From: Chloroflexota bacterium
Lineage (GTDB): Bacteria; Chloroflexota; Limnocylindria; Limnocylindrales; CSP1-4
Length of the DNA: 7,795 nt
NCBI GenBank assembly: GCA_025355255.1
Contig: JANYAA010000284.1
Coordinates: forward strand, 1 to 7,795
Direction: 5' to 3'
Part shown: piece after piece, positions 5,229 through 7,795 of the stretch
How positions within the stretch are numbered: the stretch's first letter is position 1
Layout: each line of letters opens with the position of its first letter
The notes under the pieces: model-generated
Told to the model about the DNA's origin: nothing
Seen by the model: only the letters and a program-made list of their open reading frames with translations
Databases searched by the model: none
Translations under genes and position numbers: made by a program

Positions 5229-5759
5229 CTAGCGGTTGAACCACGCCGTCGTGTCAATAACGGGCTCGTCGCCCAATTCGGCGCCCACGGCGCCTTCGTC
5301 GGCCCCGGCTGCGCGGCCGCGTCGGGCTGAGGCCTCAGCGGCAGCACCGGCCCAAGAAGCCGCACCCAGCATGGCGTTGATGGCGGTCACGTACGCCTCC
5401 ACCGACGCCGCGACGATGTTGGTTGACGCGATCTCGCCGGTGAACCGGCCGTCCGACCGCGCACCCGGGGCCGAGGCTGGGGGCGCGATCTGCACGGTCA
5501 CGCGGCCTTCGGCGTCCGGTCCCTCGGCCAGCGCGTGCACGTCGTACGCAACCAAGCGCGGCTGCCCGCCAAGCACATCCCGCAGCGCGCTGTCCACGGC
5601 CCGCAACAGCGCATCCACCGCGCCGTTCCCCTCAGCGGACGCCTGCCAGTCGTGACTCCCGACATGGAGCACCACGGCAGCACGGCTGTTCACGTTGGAG
5701 CCGGACGTGACGGTCCAGCGCGAGAGCGCGATGGGATTGGGACGCCCGGCGTCGCTCAT
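5229..5759 (-). CDS. Stand-alone LeuA-type allosteric (dimerisation) domain protein
   Basis: A 176-residue protein starting at ATG 5759, overlapping the cimA stop as ATGA (5759-5756). AGGAG (5772-5768) lies 8 nt upstream. Residues 8-131 match the 2-isopropylmalate synthase LeuA allosteric domain: IALSRWTVTSGSNVNSRAAV at the start, AEGNGAVDALLRAVDSAL (42-59), YDVHALAEGPDAEGRVTVQI (72-91), and EIASTNIVAASVEAYVTAIN (109-128). There is no catalytic TIM barrel, and none of the RDG, HTHND or GNAN motifs. The last helix, AS-x-EAYVTAIN, resembles LeuA enzymes, whereas CimA next door has ASALALADSLEYAI. The C-terminal 45 residues (132-176) are Ala-rich and end in an acidic stretch (ELGDEPVID) and TAWFNR. 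Likely role, by inference: a regulatory subunit that senses leucine or isoleucine and acts on CimA or on a separate LeuA. The domain assignment is secure; the partner is unknown. Confidence 0.85.
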   Translation of the reverse strand: MSDAGRPNPIALSRWTVTSGSNVNSRAAVVLHVGSHDWQASAEGNGAVDALLRAVDSALRDVLGGQPRLVAYDVHALAEGPDAEGRVTVQIAPPASAPGARSDGRFTGEIASTNIVAASVEAYVTAINAMLGAASWAGAAAEASARRGRAAGADEGAVGAELGDEPVIDTTAWFNR

Positions 5760-7426
5760 GGTGTCGGCTCCTGCCCGTTGGCCCCGTGGCCGTTGCTGGT
5801 GGTGAAGTGGCGCTCGTCGCGGCGGCGCACCTCGGACCCTGACTTCCAGATGGCGTACTCCAGCGAGTCCGCCAGCGCCAGCGCCGATGCCGCGATGATG
5901 TTGGTGTCGCTGCCCATGGTGGACCATGTGCGGCTGCCGTCCTGCGAATCGATGACGACGCGCGTTCGGGCGGCCGTTGCGGTGGCGCCGTCAAGGATGC
6001 GCACCTTGTAGTCCACCAGGTGGACATTGTCCAGCCACGGATAGAACGCACGGAGGGCCTTGCGCAGCGCGCCGTCGAGCGCGTTGACGGGGCCGTTGCC
6101 GTCGGCGGCGGTATGCAGCACTTCGCCGTCCACCTGCACCTTCACTGTGGCCTCGGCCAACAGCTCTCGGCCGGCCCGCTGCTCCACCAGACAGGTGTAG
6201 TCCACGATCTGGAAAGGCGCGACATAGCCGGGCGAGTTGCGCCGGATGAGCAGCTCAAAGCTGGCCTCTGCGCCCTCAAAGGCCTGACCCTCGTTCTCGA
6301 GGCGCTTGATGAGCTGGCTGAGCTCCTTGGCGTCGAGGACGCCGTCAAGCTCCAGACCCAGCTGACGGGCGCGGATGCTGGTATTGGCCTTGCCGCCAAG
6401 CTCGCTGACCACGAGGCGGCCCGCGTTGCCGACAGCCCCAGGATCAACGTGCTGGTAGCTGCGCTGGACCTTGGCCACCGCGGCGCCATGGACGCCGCCC
6501 TTGTGGGCGAATGCGGACCGGCCGACGTAGGGCTGGTAGTCGTTGGGGTTGATGTTGGCGATCTCCGCCACGGAGCGCGACAGGTCCGTCAGCGCCGCGA
6601 GATCGCCGCCGCCCACCGGCTCCAGCACGTTGTCCGTCTTGAGCGCGAGGTTGGCGAGGATGGACACCATGTTGGCGTTGCCGCAGCGCTCGCCATAGCC
6701 GTTGATGGTGGCCTGGACGTGGCGGACGCCGGCCTGCACGGCAGCGATCGAGTTCGCCACGGCGAGCTCCGCGTCGTTGTGCGTGTGGATGCCCCAGATC
6801 ACGCCTGGTGCGCCGGGATCGCCCTCGACGGACGTGCGCACGTCGCGCAGGATGTTCACTAGCTGGCCGGTGAGCGTGCCGCCGTTGGTGTCGCACAGGA
6901 CGAGCGAGCGGGCGCCGGCGTCGCGGGCGGCGCGCAGGGTGGCCAGCGCGTAGTCCCGATCCGCCCGGTAGCCGTCAAAGAAGTGCTCCGCGTCGTACAC
7001 CGCCTCACGCCCGTGGCCCACGATGAACCCCACGGACTCCGCAATCATGTCGAGGTTCTGCGCAGGGGTTGCGCCCAAGACCTCGGTCACGTGCAGCAGC
7101 CAGCTCTTGCCGAAGATCGTGACTACCGGCGTCTCGGCCGCAATCAGCTCGCGCAGGTTGGGGTCCGTGGCCGCCGTCTGGTCCTTGTGCCGCGTGCTGC
7201 CGAAGGCTGCGAGCTTGGCCTGCTCCCAGCGGATCGTCTTGGCTGCGGCGAAGAACTCGATGTCCTTCGGGTTAGAACCTGGCCAGCCGCCCTCGATGAA
7301 CGGAAAGCCGTACTCGTCAAGCATCCGAGCAACGCGGAGCTTGTCTGCGAGCGACAGGGTGATGTTCTCGCCCTGGGTGCCGTCGCGGAGGGTGGTGTCG
7401 TAGAGGATGACGGGCTGGTCAGACAT
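5756..7426 (-). CDS. cimA: (R)-citramalate synthase
   Basis: A 556-residue enzyme that condenses acetyl-CoA with pyruvate to (R)-citramalate, the first step of the pyruvate route to 2-oxobutyrate and isoleucine. The N-terminal DRE-TIM metallolyase barrel shows YDTTLRDGTQGE (9-20; R14, D15), IEGGWPGSNPKD (44-55), the metal-binding HTHND (214-218; H214, H216), and INGYGERCGNAN (241-252; N250). GGWPGSNPKD and ERCGNAN are typical of the CimA branch rather than LeuA. A linker domain follows, with FAHKGGVHGAAV (306-317). The C-terminal LeuA-type allosteric domain (about 400-528) has ADGNGPVNALDGAL and DTNIIAASALALADSLEYAI, implying feedback control, in known homologues by isoleucine. The last 28 residues look like a disordered tail. 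ATG 7426 has only a weak Shine-Dalgarno (AGG). LeuB lies 73 bp upstream and could act later in the same route. 2-Isopropylmalate synthase is the alternative but fits less well. Confidence 0.93.
   Translation of the reverse strand: MSDQPVILYDTTLRDGTQGENITLSLADKLRVARMLDEYGFPFIEGGWPGSNPKDIEFFAAAKTIRWEQAKLAAFGSTRHKDQTAATDPNLRELIAAETPVVTIFGKSWLLHVTEVLGATPAQNLDMIAESVGFIVGHGREAVYDAEHFFDGYRADRDYALATLRAARDAGARSLVLCDTNGGTLTGQLVNILRDVRTSVEGDPGAPGVIWGIHTHNDAELAVANSIAAVQAGVRHVQATINGYGERCGNANMVSILANLALKTDNVLEPVGGGDLAALTDLSRSVAEIANINPNDYQPYVGRSAFAHKGGVHGAAVAKVQRSYQHVDPGAVGNAGRLVVSELGGKANTSIRARQLGLELDGVLDAKELSQLIKRLENEGQAFEGAEASFELLIRRNSPGYVAPFQIVDYTCLVEQRAGRELLAEATVKVQVDGEVLHTAADGNGPVNALDGALRKALRAFYPWLDNVHLVDYKVRILDGATATAARTRVVIDSQDGSRTWSTMGSDTNIIAASALALADSLEYAIWKSGSEVRRRDERHFTTSNGHGANGQEPTP
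5768..5772 (-). promoter_or_regulatory. Shine-Dalgarno of the stand-alone regulatory domain gene
   Basis: AGGAG on the minus strand, inside the last codons of cimA, lies 8 nt before ATG 5759. It supports independent ribosome loading at this start as well as coupling through the ATGA overlap. Confidence 0.7.
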
Positions 7427-7483
7427 GGCCTGCGGAGTCCAATTCGGCTGCGATGGGTGTCGGGGTCGTTCGCGAGGGGCTCT

Positions 7484-7516
7484 GGCCGGTACCCCGCCGT
7501 CAGGCGGTCACCGGCC
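7484..7516 (-). other. Stem-loop spanning the leuB stop codon
   Basis: GGCCGGT (7484-7490) pairs with ACCGGCC (7510-7516), and CCGCC (7494-7498) with GGCGG (7503-7507), closing a 4-nt loop. The leuB stop (7502-7500) lies in that loop. No T run follows on the minus strand. It may influence leuB-cimA mRNA stability or read-through; it is not a standard terminator. Confidence 0.4.
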
Positions 7517-7795
7517 GGCTAATCGCGATCCGATCCCCCACCGCCCGAGCCATCGCCTGCGTCCCAACCACCGTCAGACGGGCCGCCTCGGCGGCGTCGG
7601 ATGGCAGCAGGTCCCGTGTCCGGAAGCCGTCGGCCAGGGTCGCGGCCACGGCGACCTCGATGGCCTCCGCGGCATCGTTGCGGCCAAGCGACCAGCGCAG
7701 CATCATCGCGGCGGACAGGATGGTCCCCAGCGGGTTGGCCAAGTCCTTGCCCGCGATGTCCGGCGCGGAGCCGTGGATGGGCTCGTAGAGCCCAT
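7500..7795 (-). CDS. leuB: 3-isopropylmalate dehydrogenase, C-terminal part only
   Basis: Only the last 97 codons are inside the window; the gene continues past the right edge. The visible part begins [20 protein letters not shown], followed by [17 protein letters not shown], the conserved NAD-binding and subunit-interface region of LeuB. The usual 'GxRTxDL' C-terminal element follows as GFRTRDLL. The enzyme oxidatively decarboxylates 3-isopropylmalate in leucine synthesis, in the cytoplasm. LeuB-type enzymes can also process 3-methylmalate from the citramalate route, which fits the cimA gene 73 bp downstream. Isocitrate and tartrate dehydrogenases share the fold, but the [12 protein letters not shown] motif with the neighbouring cimA favours LeuB. 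It ends normally with PVTA and TGA. Confidence 0.93.
   Translation of the reverse strand, partial: GLYEPIHGSAPDIAGKDLANPLGTILSAAMMLRWSLGRNDAAEAIEVAVAATLADGFRTRDLLPSDAAEAARLTVVGTQAMARAVGDRIAISRPVTA

Noticed and set aside
5760..5927. An upstream extension of the free regulatory domain by 56 residues to a start at 5927.
   Set aside because: The extra residues (His/Arg-rich) are the cimA coding strand read out of frame; AGGAG and the ATGA overlap support ATG 5759.
6020..6862. A 280-codon open frame on the plus strand across cimA.
   Set aside because: It lies wholly opposite well-conserved cimA motifs (HTHND, GNAN) and has no motif or ribosome site of its own.
7427..7483. A leader peptide, T-box or separate promoter for cimA.
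   Set aside because: The 57 nt between the hairpin and ATG 7426 contain no run of Leu/Ile codons after a start, no T-box signature and no clear -35/-10 pair. Read-through from leuB is simpler.

Overview
The window is a piece of a GC-rich bacterial chromosome (roughly two thirds G+C by eye). The genes use mostly G/C third positions and include GTG and TTG starts. The gene content (HerA-like DUF853 ATPase, DUF4332 protein, secreted Gly/His-rich repeat protein, CimA-type citramalate synthase, ACT-domain prephenate dehydratase) fits a high-GC Actinomycetota or Chloroflexota member. I cannot place it more precisely without a database search. No mobile element, CRISPR array, tRNA or rRNA gene was seen.

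Layout. (1) 1-1377, minus: a HerA-like DUF853/YjgR-family ATPase whose C-terminus runs off the left edge. (2) 1494-1898, plus: a small DUF4332 helix-hairpin-helix protein, divergent from the ATPase across a 116-bp shared upstream region and closed by a good hairpin terminator. (3) 1971-2321: a gene-free leader with several hairpins. (4) 2322-3203, plus: a secreted protein with a TTG start, a strong Shine-Dalgarno sequence, a signal peptide and two 106-residue repeats; the second half of each repeat is almost identical in DNA. (5) 3245-3502: a convergent gap with recurring CAGTC-centred short dyads. (6) 7795 down to 3503, minus: a biosynthetic cluster read as leuB (partial) - cimA - stand-alone LeuA regulatory-domain protein - class I methyltransferase - pheA.

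The minus-strand cluster is the most informative part. CimA makes (R)-citramalate from pyruvate and acetyl-CoA. LeuB-type dehydrogenases can carry the resulting 3-methylmalate on to 2-oxobutyrate, so the pair suggests a threonine-independent route to isoleucine alongside leucine synthesis. CimA already has its own C-terminal allosteric domain. Even so, a 4-bp ATGA overlap couples it to a 176-residue protein that consists only of another LeuA-type allosteric domain plus an Ala-rich tail. The last helix of this free domain looks more like LeuA than CimA, so it may be a regulatory subunit in trans for CimA or for a LeuA encoded elsewhere. This is the best candidate for something unusual here. The cluster ends with a UbiE-like methyltransferase of unknown substrate and a prephenate dehydratase that overlap by 4 bp (GTGA). 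A strong stem-loop lies in front of the methyltransferase's preferred start codon.
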